From an uncultured Legionella sp. (GTDB lineage: Bacteria > Pseudomonadota > Gammaproteobacteria > Legionellales > Legionellaceae): 64,000 bases of DNA. Positions 1 through 7,831 of this stretch are shown here, piece by piece (the stretch's first letter is position 1; each line of letters begins with the position of its first letter). Below the pieces are notes generated by a model that ran no database searches, was not told the origin of the DNA, and saw only the letters and a list, made by a program, of their open reading frames with translations. The translations under genes were made by a program, and so were the position numbers. The stretch is taken from NCBI GenBank assembly GCA_902168255.1, contig CABHON010000001.1, forward strand, positions 62,001 through 126,000, read 5' to 3'.

Positions 1-947
1 AGCCTTTGCCTGGTTTTAAAAAAGCACAGCCTCAAGTGTTTGCAGGGCTTTTCCCCATTAATGCCGATGATTATGAAGATTTTCGTGACGCTTTGTCCAA
101 ACTTAGTTTGAATGATGCCTCCCTATTTTATGAACCAGAGGTTTCAAGTGCGCTTGGTTTTGGTTTCCGTTGTGGCTTTTTAGGTATGCTTCACATGGAA
201 ATTATTCAAGAACGTTTAGAACGTGAATATGAATTAGACCTTATTACGACTGCTCCTACAGTAGTCGTAGAAGTCATTACTACAAAAAACGAAACGTTAC
301 ATATTGATAACCCAGCCGATTTGCCTGCGGTAAATTATATTAGCCAAATGAATGAGCCTATTGTTAAAGCCAATATCCTTGTTCCTCAAGCTTACCTAGG
401 GCCTGTGTTAACCTTATGTACCGAACGGCGCGGCATTCAGAAAAACATGGTTTATCTAGGTAATCAAATCTCATTGACCTATGAATTACCCATGAGTGAA
501 GTCGTATTAGATTTTTTTGACCGATTAAAATCCGTGAGTCGCGGATATGCTTCTTTAGACTATCATTTTGAACGCTTTCAACCGGCCGATTTGGTTAAGC
601 TTGATATTTTAATTAATAGTGAAAAAGTTGACGCTTTATCCCTTATTGTCCATCGAGACAAAGCTATTCCTCGTGGTCGGGAACTAGTAGCTCGCATGCG
701 TGAAATTATTCCCCGCCAAATGTTTGACGTCGCTATACAAGCCGCTTTAGGTGCGCATATTATTGCACGAGAGACAGTGAAAGCCCTACGCAAAAATGTT
801 ATTGCTAAATGTTATGGTGGAGACGTCAGTCGTAAACGTAAATTGCTTGATAAGCAAAAGGAAGGAAAAAAACGCATGAAACAAGTCGGTCGCGTTGAAA
901 TTCCTCAAGAAGCCTTTTTGGCAATCCTCAAATCGGATGGTAAATAA
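1..947 (+). CDS. lepA: Elongation factor 4 (LepA), 3' part only
   Basis: This is the carboxy-terminal half of LepA/EF-4, a ribosome-bound GTPase that can back-translocate stalled ribosomes. The 5' half, with the G domain, lies outside the window: the frame is already open at base 3 and the first usable codon is an internal TTG. About 313 of roughly 600 residues are visible. They run from the LPGFKK-type segment through the EF-G domain V-like part ([14 protein letters not shown]) to the LepA-specific C-terminal domain, which is rich in Lys and Arg ([15 protein letters not shown]). The gene is followed after 2 bases by lepB and then rnc, the usual gammaproteobacterial order, so the three are probably co-transcribed. 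Confidence 0.96.
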   Translation, partial: PLPGFKKAQPQVFAGLFPINADDYEDFRDALSKLSLNDASLFYEPEVSSALGFGFRCGFLGMLHMEIIQERLEREYELDLITTAPTVVVEVITTKNETLHIDNPADLPAVNYISQMNEPIVKANILVPQAYLGPVLTLCTERRGIQKNMVYLGNQISLTYELPMSEVVLDFFDRLKSVSRGYASLDYHFERFQPADLVKLDILINSEKVDALSLIVHRDKAIPRGRELVARMREIIPRQMFDVAIQAALGAHIIARETVKALRKNVIAKCYGGDVSRKRKLLDKQKEGKKRMKQVGRVEIPQEAFLAILKSDGK

Positions 948-949
948 TA

Positions 950-1750
950 ATGACGTTTATTACGCAAAATTTTGAATTAATACTTTTTTTATTAGTGTTA
1001 ATCTCTGGACTTATTTCATTAATCGATATTATTTGGCTTGCTAAAAAAAGAGCAGCTAAAGCAGAAGCCCAAGGAGCAGCATTAAAATTACCCGCTATAG
1101 TGGAGTATTCCCGCTCATTTTTTCCCGTGTTATTTATTGTTTTCCTTATCCGTTCCTTTGTGGCAGAACCTTATCGTATTCCATCAGGCTCTCTTAAACC
1201 AACATTGTCTATTGGGGATTTTATTGTAGTCAATAAATTTGCCTATGGATTGCGCTTACCTATATTACATACCAAATTTTTGGATATTAAAGAACCAAAA
1301 CATGGTGATTTGGTTGTCTTCCGCTTCCCTCCTGAACCTTCTATTGATTACATTAAACGTGTCATTGGGTTACCTGGCGATCATATCGAATATAAAGATA
1401 AAATACTTTATGTAAATGGCAAAAAAATGCCCCAAAAATTTTTGAAATACGCGATTGATTCCGAACCAGGATTAGGCACTTGGAAAGTAGAAAAAAAACG
1501 TGAGAATTTTGCCGGCATTAAACATGATATTTATATTCGTCCTGACGTTACAAACAGCGATTTTGAAGTAACGGTTCCTAAAGGACAATATTTTGTCATG
1601 GGTGACAATCGTGATAACAGCAGTGACAGTCGTTATTGGGGCTTTGTTCCTGATAAAAATTTAATTGGCCAAGCTTTTTGTATATTGGTGAGTTGGGATG
1701 AAGAATCCGACAGCGTTCGTTGGTCACGTATTGGTAAAATTGTCCATTAA
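950..1750 (+). CDS. lepB: Signal peptidase I (LepB)
   Basis: Type I leader peptidase of the inner membrane, which removes signal peptides from exported proteins. Two membrane segments lie near residues 7-30 and 55-70. They are followed by the catalytic serine box (IPSGSLKPTL, nucleophile about Ser81) and the lysine box (YIKRVIGLPGD, general base about Lys136). The late conserved GDNRDNSSDSRYWG box is also present. In many relatives the residue after the serine is Met; here it is Leu, a tolerated difference. At 266 residues it is slightly shorter than the E. coli protein. It starts 2 bases after the lepA stop and ends 2 bases before rnc, which points to translational coupling. Confidence 0.97.
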   Translation: MTFITQNFELILFLLVLISGLISLIDIIWLAKKRAAKAEAQGAALKLPAIVEYSRSFFPVLFIVFLIRSFVAEPYRIPSGSLKPTLSIGDFIVVNKFAYGLRLPILHTKFLDIKEPKHGDLVVFRFPPEPSIDYIKRVIGLPGDHIEYKDKILYVNGKKMPQKFLKYAIDSEPGLGTWKVEKKRENFAGIKHDIYIRPDVTNSDFEVTVPKGQYFVMGDNRDNSSDSRYWGFVPDKNLIGQAFCILVSWDEESDSVRWSRIGKIVH

Positions 1751-1752
1751 TA

Positions 1753-2427
1753 ATGACATCACTTAACGCACTGTATAAAAAGTTGGATTATAGTTTTAAA
1801 CAACCAACTCATCTTAAAACAGCACTCACGCATCGCAGTTACTCTGCAAGCAATAATGAGCGCTTGGAATTTCTTGGTGATTCGTTGTTAAATCTTATTG
1901 TTGCTCAAGCCCTTTATGAACAATACCCTAAAGCCACTGAAGGTGAATTAAGCCGCCTACGGGCTTATCTTGTACAAGAAGATTCACTTGCTGAAATTGC
2001 AAAACAAATAGATTTGGGACCTTTTCTTCAATTAGGAATGGGTGAGTTAAAAACGGGTGGTGCAGAACGAGTGTCTATTTTAGCGGATGCACTTGAAGCG
2101 ATTATTGCCGCAATTTTTTTAGACAGCCATTTTGAAGTATGCCAGCAATTTGTATTGAAAATTTTCCATGAGAAACTGAATAATCCTTCTTTGCAAACTA
2201 ACACAAGAGACCCAAAAACAGCGCTTCAAGAATATCTTCAATCACGAAAACAAACGCTTCCAGTCTATGAAATCATTGAAACAAGTGGTGAATCACATCA
2301 ACAAATGTTTACCATTCGATGTAGTGTAAAAAGCTTAAACAAAGAAACCATTGGCACAAGCACTAGTCGACGAAAAGCCGAACAAATTGCTGCCAAAGCA
2401 TTTCTCGTTGAATTAAACCAGGCGTAA
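1753..2427 (+). CDS. rnc: Ribonuclease III
   Basis: Endoribonuclease that cleaves double-stranded RNA, including rRNA precursors. The N-terminal endonuclease domain carries the signature ERLEFLGDSLLN and a later acidic metal-binding stretch (ILADALEAIIAAIFLD). The C-terminal part from about residue 150 is a double-stranded RNA-binding domain (DPKTALQEYLQSR, then a basic RRKAEQIAAKAFL helix). The length of 224 residues is typical. It is the last gene of lepA-lepB-rnc. The era gene that usually follows in gammaproteobacteria is absent, and an accessory block starts 71 bases downstream. Confidence 0.97.
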   Translation: MTSLNALYKKLDYSFKQPTHLKTALTHRSYSASNNERLEFLGDSLLNLIVAQALYEQYPKATEGELSRLRAYLVQEDSLAEIAKQIDLGPFLQLGMGELKTGGAERVSILADALEAIIAAIFLDSHFEVCQQFVLKIFHEKLNNPSLQTNTRDPKTALQEYLQSRKQTLPVYEIIETSGESHQQMFTIRCSVKSLNKETIGTSTSRRKAEQIAAKAFLVELNQA

Positions 2428-2444
2428 TTTTAATAAAAATACGC

Positions 2445-2450
2445 TATAAT
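2445..2450 (+). promoter_or_regulatory. Putative -10 element upstream of the 2499 gene
   Basis: A consensus TATAAT lies between rnc and the next gene, about 49 bases before its ATG. No convincing -35 hexamer is seen 17 bases upstream (GCGTAA), so this is a tentative promoter. It would make the accessory gene independent of lepA-lepB-rnc. Confidence 0.4.
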
Positions 2451-2498
2451 CACGATAAGGAACTCAAGTTAAATATTATTCTTTTTAAGGGGAAAATC

Positions 2499-3266
2499 AT
2501 GAGTAAAACAGTAAACACTCATTTTACTGAAGAAGAAAAGCGGTTGTTACTCAAAATATTTAGAGTAAATTTACCCAAGGACGTAACGAGTGAAAAAATT
2601 GATGAAATGTTTTATCGATTACAAACGAAACTACAAAAAGCACATGAATCAGATAGCGATGATTCACGTGGTGTCGACTTCTCTGAATTAGCCAATATTA
2701 CACTGGAGTTAACTCCCTCCAAAAATTCCCAAGCTCCCAGCATTCTGCCTAAAGATTCAAAAGAACTCATTCAATCCCTCAAAAAAGCATTAAACGAAAT
2801 ACCCTGGACAAGCATTGCCCTTGAAACAGCAAAATGTGTTGTTATTGGTTCTTCCCCTCAATCATTAGCTATTGCGGTTGGATTAGAATTATTAATGCGC
2901 ATTCGATTCGGTAATTTATTTAGAGGCGGCGCTGCGGCTATTCAGATCGTTTTAACTAATCTTAATAAAATAGATCCACGAGAATTGGCTGAAGAAGCAG
3001 CTAAAGATGCTGCAGCAGCAGTGATGACAGCGGTCAAAGTTTTTGGCAACTTTATAAATATACCAAAAGATGCTGTTCTTAAAATAGAAGGTACCGCCTC
3101 CAAATTTTTCTCTGCCTTTACAAAAGAGCTCACTGCATTTGGAAAAAGACTGGGGTTGCACGTAGAAGCACTGGAACATTCCAAATCATTAGAAGCTGAA
3201 CAACAGAAGAAAACTGCGCCGACTCCTTTTCATATGTCGCCTATTCCCACAAAAGTAGGCGCTTAA
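2499..3266 (+). CDS. Hypothetical protein, possible Dot/Icm effector
   Basis: A 255-residue protein that I do not recognise. The ATG is preceded by a strong ribosome-binding site (AAGGGG, about 6 bases upstream). The N-terminal third is charged and helical (FTEEEKRLLLKIFRV, a run of DSDD). The middle (about 115-160 and 170-205) holds amphipathic or hydrophobic helices rich in Ala and Gly, including an AAAAAV run, that could insert into or associate with a membrane. The tail is hydrophilic (SLEAEQQKKTAPTPF). It has no Sec signal peptide and no enzyme motif. Its place beside a PP2C-like gene, in a genome with icmO/icmP, makes a type IV effector plausible, but that is inference only. Confidence 0.7.
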   Translation: MSKTVNTHFTEEEKRLLLKIFRVNLPKDVTSEKIDEMFYRLQTKLQKAHESDSDDSRGVDFSELANITLELTPSKNSQAPSILPKDSKELIQSLKKALNEIPWTSIALETAKCVVIGSSPQSLAIAVGLELLMRIRFGNLFRGGAAAIQIVLTNLNKIDPRELAEEAAKDAAAAVMTAVKVFGNFINIPKDAVLKIEGTASKFFSAFTKELTAFGKRLGLHVEALEHSKSLEAEQQKKTAPTPFHMSPIPTKVGA

Positions 3267-3370
3267 TAAAGATTCTTTTGCCAGCAATTTTTAAAGTGGC
3301 AATTAATATTAAACTAATATAATAATGATATGATTGATTTATTATACAATTAATAGAAAACTTTTTTTAA

Positions 3371-4699
3371 ATGCTACCCTTTTCTGCGTGCCTTACTGAT
3401 ATAAATCAACGAGCCAAACAACAAGATGCGGCTAGCATCAAGGATATAAATGATTTTAATTTTCTATCTGTCGAAGAAGAAAATGTAGTCTTTTCAGCAA
3501 CTATTGCACAAATGCAAAATACCTATGGGCAGCATGAATTTAGTGGTTCAACACTTTGTACAACAATTGCTTGGACTAAAGAAAATCAAAAAACTAAAAA
3601 TCGTTTACTTTTCCTAACGGTAGCTAATTTGGGTGATAGTTTGGCTTATTGTATTATTCTCCATCCAAATAATACAATTGATATTACTCCTATAAATCGC
3701 TTGCATAAACCACAAGAAAGAAGAGAAAAAAGGCGGCTTAAAGAATCTGGTTTTCCTCCGGCAACTTATGATTCAGGAACTTGGCGATTAAGAGCGAAAG
3801 GTAGCAGCCACAGATTTATGGATAGCCCCTCTTTAGCTATGTCTCGTTCATTAGGAGATAGGGCTTGCGAACACTATGGCCTCATTCACATTCCTGAAAT
3901 TAGAAGAGAAACAGGAATATTGCCCGAGGGAGCTAGAGCCTTTATATTGGTTGCTTCTGATGGACTAGAAAACCTAACAAGTAAAATAATTGGAAATTTA
4001 TTCCTCATCAATAGGAATAACCTATCTGAACTTGCTCAAGAAATAGTAGCGTCAGCAAAGGCAACATCCACTGATAATATTTCCGTGGCAATTTTTGAAG
4101 TAAAGGAAACCCCTACCTCTGCTCTTATATTGGATGGCCATGGAAGTGAGGGAGAAAAGGTTTCTTTTGGGGTGTGTGAAGCATTTTATCCTGCACTAAC
4201 ACAAGAAATTTCCCAAGTTTTTACTCCAAACCGTATAAAAAATTGTCCCCTTAGCAGAGAAGTAGAAGATTTTCAAAAGGATTCAGAAGCAAATGGAGAA
4301 AATCCTTTTATCAGAAAAACATCAGAAGTACAAATAGATTCAAATCTTGAAAATCTTCAACAGATCGTGATGGAAGCTACATTAACATATACGGACTGGA
4401 ACGAACACAAGACTTTCTATGATGGAATAGATGGGCGAGGTGCTTATGGATTTTTTACATTTTTTCGTCATACAAAAAAAGGCATTGATTATGCTAAGTT
4501 ATTAGCAAAACAGGTGAGTGATGCAGAATCGTTTGATGAGGCAAAAATTTTCATCGATAAATTTCTGAATCGTTACATACGATTTGGCCTTAAGTATAAT
4601 ATTCATTCATGTGCTTCATATTTACTGGAAGGACTAATGACACTAGAAGATTCTCCGTGGAGTAAATTACGTTCCATAACCCCACGATTAAACAGATAA
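3371..4699 (+). CDS. PP2C-like protein phosphatase with permuted motif order
   Basis: A 442-residue protein with most metal-dependent PP2C (PPM) phosphatase motifs but in an unusual order. SGST is at about 58-61, ANLGDS at 85-90, LAMSRSLGD at 155-163, ASDGL at 195-199 and STDNISVAIF at 233-242. The DGHG box with its following helix, which is N-terminal in ordinary PP2C, comes at 255-270. The three metal-binding aspartates (DGHG, SDG, TDN) are all present; the N-terminal RxxxED element was not found. A stop codon lies directly before the ATG, so no missing N-terminus is encoded upstream in this frame. Residues 290-442 are an unrecognised helical tail. A host-directed effector phosphatase is possible. 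Activity cannot be judged from sequence. Confidence 0.75.
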   Translation: MLPFSACLTDINQRAKQQDAASIKDINDFNFLSVEEENVVFSATIAQMQNTYGQHEFSGSTLCTTIAWTKENQKTKNRLLFLTVANLGDSLAYCIILHPNNTIDITPINRLHKPQERREKRRLKESGFPPATYDSGTWRLRAKGSSHRFMDSPSLAMSRSLGDRACEHYGLIHIPEIRRETGILPEGARAFILVASDGLENLTSKIIGNLFLINRNNLSELAQEIVASAKATSTDNISVAIFEVKETPTSALILDGHGSEGEKVSFGVCEAFYPALTQEISQVFTPNRIKNCPLSREVEDFQKDSEANGENPFIRKTSEVQIDSNLENLQQIVMEATLTYTDWNEHKTFYDGIDGRGAYGFFTFFRHTKKGIDYAKLLAKQVSDAESFDEAKIFIDKFLNRYIRFGLKYNIHSCASYLLEGLMTLEDSPWSKLRSITPRLNR

Positions 4700-4728
4700 T
4701 ATAATATTAGCCACATAAGTTTCCTTTC

Positions 4729-4786
4729 TCCTGAGACGAGTCTTGCCCTCACTCGTCGGGGACAAGTTCAAGACCTGTCCCAACTG
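4729..4786. repeat. Two small hairpins between the PP2C-like gene and the toxin-antitoxin pair
   Basis: Two short inverted repeats sit side by side: ACGAGT / ACTCGT around a 9-base loop, and GGGACA / TGTCCC around an 11-base loop. They may act as a terminator or be the remnant of an intergenic repeat. No U-tract follows, so termination is uncertain. Confidence 0.4.
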
Positions 4787-4891
4787 ACATTTCATTGGAA
4801 TTAGGTATGATGAAGTCATTAAACGAGAAAATAGAGGAAATACACTATATCAAAAAAGCTTATTGCAAATTAAATGCAGCCGTAAAAAAGT

Positions 4892-4920
4892 TTTACAAAA
4901 GTAAAACTTTAATATATACT
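4892..4920 (+). promoter_or_regulatory. Promoter of the mazE/mazF-type pair
   Basis: TTTACA (4892-4897) and TATACT (4915-4920) are separated by 17 bases, a good sigma-70 match about 31 bases upstream of the antitoxin ATG. The element AATATATAC occurs at 4911-4919 and again at 4928-4936. Such repeats over the start site are candidates for autorepression by the antitoxin complex, as is usual for these modules. Confidence 0.65.
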
Positions 4921-4950
4921 TTAGTCAATATATACATGGAGATAATTATA

Positions 4951-5208
4951 ATGACTGCAATAGCTATTCGCCAATCAGGTGGCGCTAATATTATTAGTCT
5001 TCCAAAAGCTATATTAAAAATATTAGGACTTCACACGGGTTCAGAACTAGACTTATCCATTGTTGATTCGAAAATAGTTCTTACTCCAGTTAAGGAAACA
5101 TTTACACTAGAAATGTTATTAAAAAATACCCCAAAAGAATCTTTACACTTCACCGAAGAGGACAAGGAATGGTTAAATGCTAAATCAACGGGAAAAGAAA
5201 TAGAATGA
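4951..5208 (+). CDS. MazE/PemI-type antitoxin
   Basis: An 85-residue antitoxin of the AbrB/MazE swapped-hairpin type. The N-terminus has the DNA-binding strand pattern (AIRQSGGANIISLPKAILK, then LGLHTGSELDLSI). The C-terminal tail is acidic and probably wraps the toxin. The open frame extends upstream to 4795, but I place the start at 4951: a GGAG box at 4938-4941 lies 9 bases before this ATG, the sequence from here matches the family, and the upstream part covers the promoter. It overlaps the toxin by 4 bases (ATGA), which indicates translational coupling. The complex probably represses its own promoter. Confidence 0.88.
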   Translation: MTAIAIRQSGGANIISLPKAILKILGLHTGSELDLSIVDSKIVLTPVKETFTLEMLLKNTPKESLHFTEEDKEWLNAKSTGKEIE

Positions 5209-5537
5209 TTTACATTCCTAAAAAAGGTGATATTGTTTGGTTGGATTTTGATCCAAGCTGTGGAAAAGAAATTATAAAACGGCGACCCGCTTTCATAATT
5301 TCCCAACAAGCGTTTAATGAACATACACAAATGATTATTACCGCACCTATTACTAGCACTATTCGAGGCGGTCAACTGGAAGTTGCTCTTTCAAATAATC
5401 TTCAAACAAAAGGTGCTGTTCTTGTGTACCAGCTTAAAGCGGTCGATTTTTTTCATCGAAACGTTAAATTTATTGAGAAAGCACCAGAAGAAATTACTAA
5501 ACAGGTGTCCATCATTGCACAGTTACTCGTTCAATAA
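5205..5537 (+). CDS. MazF/PemK-type mRNA interferase toxin
   Basis: A 110-residue toxin of the MazF/PemK (ChpB) family, ribosome-independent endoribonucleases that cut single-stranded RNA at short motifs. Family features visible are the N-terminal PKKGDIVWLDFDPSCGKE segment, the RRPAFIIS strand, the APITSTIRGG loop and the AVLVYQLKAVDF segment, which resembles the conserved Asp-Gln-Lys region. The ATG overlaps the antitoxin stop (ATGA). The gene runs convergent with the 5545-6042 gene, with 7 bases between their stops. It looks intact. Cleavage specificity cannot be told from sequence. Confidence 0.9.
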   Translation: MIYIPKKGDIVWLDFDPSCGKEIIKRRPAFIISQQAFNEHTQMIITAPITSTIRGGQLEVALSNNLQTKGAVLVYQLKAVDFFHRNVKFIEKAPEEITKQVSIIAQLLVQ

Positions 5538-5544
5538 ATTACTA

Positions 5545-6042
5545 TTACCTACGTGGTTCAGGCGTCATGCTATGACCCATTTTAGGCATGTTACCTAATC
5601 GCAACTGTTTCTCCATTTCTTGTTCCCTACGTTCATTTTCGAATTCAATCATCGCCTCTTGATTGCCAAAAGGTGCTGGATTCAAATTCGGATCAATTCC
5701 ATCAAAGCGTTGAGAGTCTAATAAAGGGTGTTGCTTCATTTTTTCTTGCATGCCAGGGGAATTGCCCCCTTCTTTGCGTTGCGGTTTGCGGCGCTCTTCT
5801 ACACTCGCAAGCTGGCGTTCAATTTGTTGTTCAAGGCCTCTACGCTCATATTGCATGAACTCCGTTTCCTCGATGAGGTAAGTAGTTGGAAAACCTTCAT
5901 CTCCAAAGGGTGTGAACCGGCCTGTTCCTGAACCCGAGGCAGAACCTGATTCAGAGCCAGAGTCTGAATCAGAACCCGTTTCTTTTTCGTTTTTATTTGG
6001 TTTTTCTTTAATAAAGTATTCCCAAAATTTCTTTTTCGTCAT
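5545..6042 (-). CDS. Hypothetical hydrophilic protein with Ser/Gly-rich linker
   Basis: A 165-residue protein of unknown function. After a basic start (MTKKKFWEYFIKEKPNKN) comes a low-complexity stretch of Asp-Ser, Gly-Ser and Glu-Ser dipeptides at about residues 23-40. The rest is a very charged, Glu/Gln/Arg-rich region with predicted coiled-coil character (ERRGLEQQIERQLASVEERR and a similar later block). There is no signal peptide or membrane segment. AAGG lies about 7 bases upstream of the ATG. Its composition and its place beside a toxin-antitoxin pair and a repeat element suggest accessory DNA. It could be a secreted effector or adaptor, with no direct evidence. Confidence 0.6.
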   Translation of the reverse strand: MTKKKFWEYFIKEKPNKNEKETGSDSDSGSESGSASGSGTGRFTPFGDEGFPTTYLIEETEFMQYERRGLEQQIERQLASVEERRKPQRKEGGNSPGMQEKMKQHPLLDSQRFDGIDPNLNPAPFGNQEAMIEFENERREQEMEKQLRLGNMPKMGHSMTPEPRR

Positions 6043-6118
6043 AATTAAACCTTGATAATGGTAAATATAAACCCAATACTGTTATGTTAAGAATAAATAG
6101 AATGCTTTGGAACTTTTA

Positions 6119-6650
6119 TTCAGTTTTATCATATGGTTCCCCTTAAAAAGGGTGTTGTTACATAAATCACCAGAGTAAAATTTATCAGAATTCTTCTATT
6201 GTTTTTCATATAAAATCTCGCAGAATGGTGCCTCTCCCTTGAGGGAGAGGATGCCCGGTAGGGCAGGAGAGGGTGAAATCAAAACAAGGAAAATGACTCA
6301 CTTCCCAGTGCTATATTTTTTATCCGATTTAAAATAATTGTCCAATACATGTGATATATTATTACAAATTTCGTGAGCACCAATACGTAATACATGGTAC
6401 CCAAGCTCTGTAAGATAGCATGTTCTTTTTGTGATAACTCCGTTTATTAAGGTTTAACATTCAAGTCATGTTACAACAAAACAATTGATTTTCACCCTCT
6501 CCTGCCCTACCGGGCATCCTCTCCCTCAAGGGAGCGGCACCATTCTGCGAGATCTTATATAAAAAAGCAATAGAAGAATTCTGATAAATTACTCAGTTGA
6601 TTTATCTACCAACAACGCCTTTTCCAAAGGGGTAAGAGGAGTTTTCTGCA
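6119..6650. mobile_element. Inverted-repeat element, copy A, with decayed DUF559-like core
   Basis: Two arms of about 145 bases (about 6139-6283 and 6485-6632, with weaker similarity out to about 6119 and 6650) are inverted copies of each other. They flank a core of about 200 bases. The arms hold two small palindromes (CCCTTGAGGG and GCCCGGTAGGGC) and share a GAATTCT-containing outer part. The right end reads TTTCTGCA. A second copy of the same design lies at 30286-30830. This accounts for most of the 755-base gap between genes. No transposase is encoded, so it looks like a non-autonomous or decayed element. Confidence 0.75.
6298..6438 (-). pseudogene. C-terminal remnant of a DUF559-type (Vsr-like) endonuclease
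   Basis: In the core of inverted-repeat copy A the minus strand has an open stretch of 46 codons ending in TGA. It reads RTCYLTELGYHVLRIGAHEI followed by an NNISHVLDNYF segment. This fits the C-terminal part of DUF559 proteins, where a 'YL..LGY.VLR' strand is followed by 'NE...N...VL'. There is no start codon in a sensible place and the upstream domain is missing, so it is a remnant. The assignment rests on pattern recognition of a short segment. Confidence 0.5.
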
Positions 6651-6654
6651 TAAA

Positions 6655-6745
6655 TTTTAAATATCTCCCTGCTGCGCTTCGCAAGTCCGCCTCCTTTTGC
6701 AAAGGAGCAACCGCCACAAAGGGCTCACTAAAATTTTAAATAGAT
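6655..6745. repeat. Small palindromic intergenic sequence
   Basis: Between element A and asd lies CTCCTTTTGCAAAGGAG, a short palindrome, in a stretch rich in CCGCC/GCGCTTCGC words and bordered by AAATTTTAAATA on both sides. It looks like part of a further intergenic repeat. It could also serve as the terminator region of the nuoF-asd operon, though no clean U-tract follows. Confidence 0.35.
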
Positions 6746-6797
6746 GTTCCAACTATTTATGGATAATAATATGCTTTTCCAAGGCCTTGCATAAAAA

Positions 6798-7817
6798 TTA
6801 TAAATAATCACGCCAGAGAATTTCTGCGATTTGAATAGCATTCAATGCAGCTCCTTTGCGTACATTATCACTTACTATCCATAAGTTTAGCCCATTCTCA
6901 TGGGAAATGTCTTCCCGGATTCTACCTACAAAAACAGCATCTTCTCCTGAACCATTGACTTGAGGGGTTGGATAACTGTCTGTTTCAGGATCATCCAGTA
7001 CAACGATGCCCTCTGCATTATCCAATAAAGATTTAACTGCTTCCGCTGAAATTTTATCACGCGTTTCAATGTTTACCGCCTCTGAATGGCCATAAATAAC
7101 AGGCACACGCACTGCAGTAGGATTAACAAGAATATCCGGATCAGAAAAAATTTTTTGGGTTTCCCACACAATTTTCATTTCTTCTGCTGTGTAACCATTG
7201 CTTAAAAAATTATCGCATTTTGGTATCACATTAAACGCTATTGGCTGGGAATAAACATCAGTGGTTGCTGGACGGCCGTTCAGTAATTCACCTGATTGCT
7301 GAACTAACTCGGATATGGCTTTTCTTCCTGTCCCGGAGACAGACTGATAGGTTGCCACATTAATGCGAGTAATACCCGCCGCATCATAAATAGGTTTTAA
7401 GGCTACTAATAATTGAATAGTGGAGCAATTAGGGCTGGCAATAATATTTCGATTCACATAATCACCAATAGCTTCAGGATTTACTTCAGGAATAACAAGA
7501 GGTACATCAGGTTCATAACGATATTGCGAGCTTTTATCAATGACAATACACCCTGCTTCTGCTGCACGAGGTGCATATTCAGCTGAAATATCATTACCTG
7601 CTGCGAAAAAAGCGATATGAGCTTTAGAGAAATCAAAATCCCGTACATTTTCTACTGTGTATGATTTTCGTTTGAAATCAATTAAACGCCCTTCAGAATT
7701 TTCACTACCAAAAAGATACAGCTCTTCAATAGGAAATTTTCGTTGTGCGAGGATATCGAGTAATGCTTCACCCACGATACCTGTAGCGCCGATAATGGCA
7801 ATATTTGCTTTTCTCAT
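6798..7817 (-). CDS. asd: Aspartate-semialdehyde dehydrogenase
   Basis: NADPH-dependent enzyme that reduces aspartyl phosphate to aspartate semialdehyde. It is the branch point to diaminopimelate and lysine, methionine and threonine. The N-terminal Rossmann fold starts IAIIGATGIVGEALL. The active-site cysteine is in ASPNCSTIQLL (about residue 130), which separates it from the inactive Usg paralogue. The ESQ/GSG-type region (TYQSVSGTGRKAI) and the C-terminal His-bearing IYGHSEAVNIE segment are present. The length of 339 residues is normal. It is the last gene of the nuoF-nuoG-nuoH-lptF-lptG-asd series, 14 bases after lptG. Confidence 0.95.
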   Translation of the reverse strand: MRKANIAIIGATGIVGEALLDILAQRKFPIEELYLFGSENSEGRLIDFKRKSYTVENVRDFDFSKAHIAFFAAGNDISAEYAPRAAEAGCIVIDKSSQYRYEPDVPLVIPEVNPEAIGDYVNRNIIASPNCSTIQLLVALKPIYDAAGITRINVATYQSVSGTGRKAISELVQQSGELLNGRPATTDVYSQPIAFNVIPKCDNFLSNGYTAEEMKIVWETQKIFSDPDILVNPTAVRVPVIYGHSEAVNIETRDKISAEAVKSLLDNAEGIVVLDDPETDSYPTPQVNGSGEDAVFVGRIREDISHENGLNLWIVSDNVRKGAALNAIQIAEILWRDYL

Positions 7818-7831
7818 TTTATCTCCAACAA

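Noticed and set aside
4795-4950. Upstream extension of the MazE-type antitoxin frame
   Set aside because: No SD, it covers the promoter and does not match the family; the SD-supported ATG is at 4951.
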